This document shows, in pieces, positions 14,254-14,728 of a stretch of DNA of 14,728 nucleotides. The stretch covers positions 1 to 14,728 of the forward strand of contig JAYKJI010000009.1 of the NCBI GenBank assembly GCA_035285405.1, read 5' to 3'. Under the pieces are notes generated by a model, which saw only the letters and a list, made by a program, of their open reading frames with translations, did no database searches and was not told the DNA's origin. Both the position numbers and the translations under genes were made by a program. Each line of letters opens with the position of its first letter. The stretch's first letter is position 1. The DNA comes from Woronichinia sp035285405. Its GTDB lineage: Bacteria; Cyanobacteriota; Cyanobacteriia; Cyanobacteriales; Microcystaceae.

Positions 14254-14501
14254 TGCTTGCTGTTTCTGAATCGTGATCCCAAGCTTTTTAAAATTGGGTG
14301 AGATTGGTGGGTTATATAGGGTTTCGGATAGAAGATTAAAGTTTTTATTGTAAGGGGCAGTTTGCGAGGGTGGGAAACGGTTTTCCAGATAAGCAAGTGG
14401 GGTTTTCCCTGTTTTGGCGATCTTGATGCTATGTCTAGATTTATCAAGTATGCTAAAATAAAGAAGTAATGATGTTTGACTCTATTAGGGCATGATTTGT
14501 T
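14254..14501. other. intergenic, no clear gene
   Basis: A minus-strand frame in phase with the Uma2 remnant stays open here, but its composition (proline, asparagine and lysine-rich, no ATG) does not look like the family. Another 72-codon minus frame is equally unconvincing. The right end carries an AT-rich stretch with TAAAAT near 14454-14459, a possible -10 box of the gene that starts at 14502. Confidence 0.4.
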
Positions 14502-14728
14502 ATGGCGACGGTGACAGATAATGATCTTCAGGAATTAAAGGACTTGATTACTGCTCAATCGAGTCAGATTTCAACGATTCAAAGTCAATTTACGACTATG
14601 CAATCTCAGTTTGCAGATTTTCAGACCCAGATTACAGATTTAAAAATTAGCGTTGGTAAAGTTGAGTCAACGTTACAAGCTCAACAATTATATCTTCAAA
14701 AAATGCCTGATTTAGTAGAAAAAGTTGG
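14502..14728 (+). CDS. coiled-coil protein, N-terminal part (runs off the window)
   Basis: Seventy-five codons are visible from ATG 14502. An in-frame TGA nine bases before the ATG rules out an earlier start. The sequence (MATVTDNDLQELKDLITAQ, then repeats of the type IQSQFTTMQSQF, FQTQITDLKISVGKVES) has regularly spaced hydrophobic residues separated by Q, S, T and D. It predicts a long coiled coil starting at about residue 8. No membrane segment or signal peptide is visible so far. Short cyanobacterial proteins with this kind of coiled-coil N-terminus are often followed by a membrane anchor, but that part lies outside the window. The ribosome binding site is weak (AGGG at 14487-14490). Confidence 0.75.
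   Translation, partial: MATVTDNDLQELKDLITAQSSQISTIQSQFTTMQSQFADFQTQITDLKISVGKVESTLQAQQLYLQKMPDLVEKV

Noticed and set aside
14229..14447. 72-residue minus-strand frame
   Set aside because: Composition is non-coding-like (proline, serine and lysine-rich) and it overlaps the Uma2-like frame; no ribosome binding site.
1..14728. CRISPR array, tRNA or rRNA genes
   Set aside because: No regularly spaced repeats, no cloverleaf-like segment and no rRNA-like sequence were seen on reading through; no computational scan was possible.

Overview
The window looks like a stretch of a cyanobacterial chromosome. It contains psaM (a 31-residue photosystem I subunit), the phylloquinone gene menB, hemF, dxr, a Tab2/Atab2-type photosystem translation factor and cyanobacterial comB. 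I also counted at least fifteen copies of the octamer GCGATCGC (HIP1), the palindrome enriched in many cyanobacterial genomes. Base composition is moderate. A unicellular Synechocystis/Microcystis/Cyanothece-type organism is plausible, but this is inference. No tRNA, rRNA or CRISPR array was seen.

Layout. Bases 1-800 are gene-poor and hold a decayed minus-strand reading frame. A small cysteine-rich protein (813-1091, +) follows. Next are menB and hemF (both minus), a small helical protein (3322-3576, +), and a minus-strand membrane/coiled-coil protein downstream of psaM. dxr (+) diverges from psaM and is followed by a small two-helix membrane protein. A solo TnpB element of the IS200/IS605 group (about 5945-7243) separates that gene from a minus-strand set transcribed rimM, comB, O-antigen ligase-like membrane protein. 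Diverging from rimM are the Tab2 homologue and a PmbA/TldE-like protein (both +). Converging on them is a minus-strand pair: a metallo-beta-lactamase-fold protein with an eroded metal site and an upstream unknown 199-residue protein. The right edge (13905-14728) has a nested palindrome, a Uma2-family remnant and the first 75 codons of a coiled-coil protein.

Functional threads. menB, psaM, hemF, dxr and Tab2 all serve photosynthesis: phylloquinone for photosystem I, a photosystem I subunit, tetrapyrroles, isoprenoids, and photosystem translation or assembly. They sit among each other but mostly in separate transcription units. rimM acts in 30S ribosome maturation. TnpB is the only clear mobile element. 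Its right end contributes the stop codon of the O-antigen ligase-like gene, and its predicted guide RNA would read into that gene. I see no convincing wholly new multi-gene system. The points most worth a second look are the TnpB/ligase junction, the FtsB/DivIC-like 126-residue protein beside psaM, the eroded metallo-beta-lactamase site, and the unannotated remnants at both ends.
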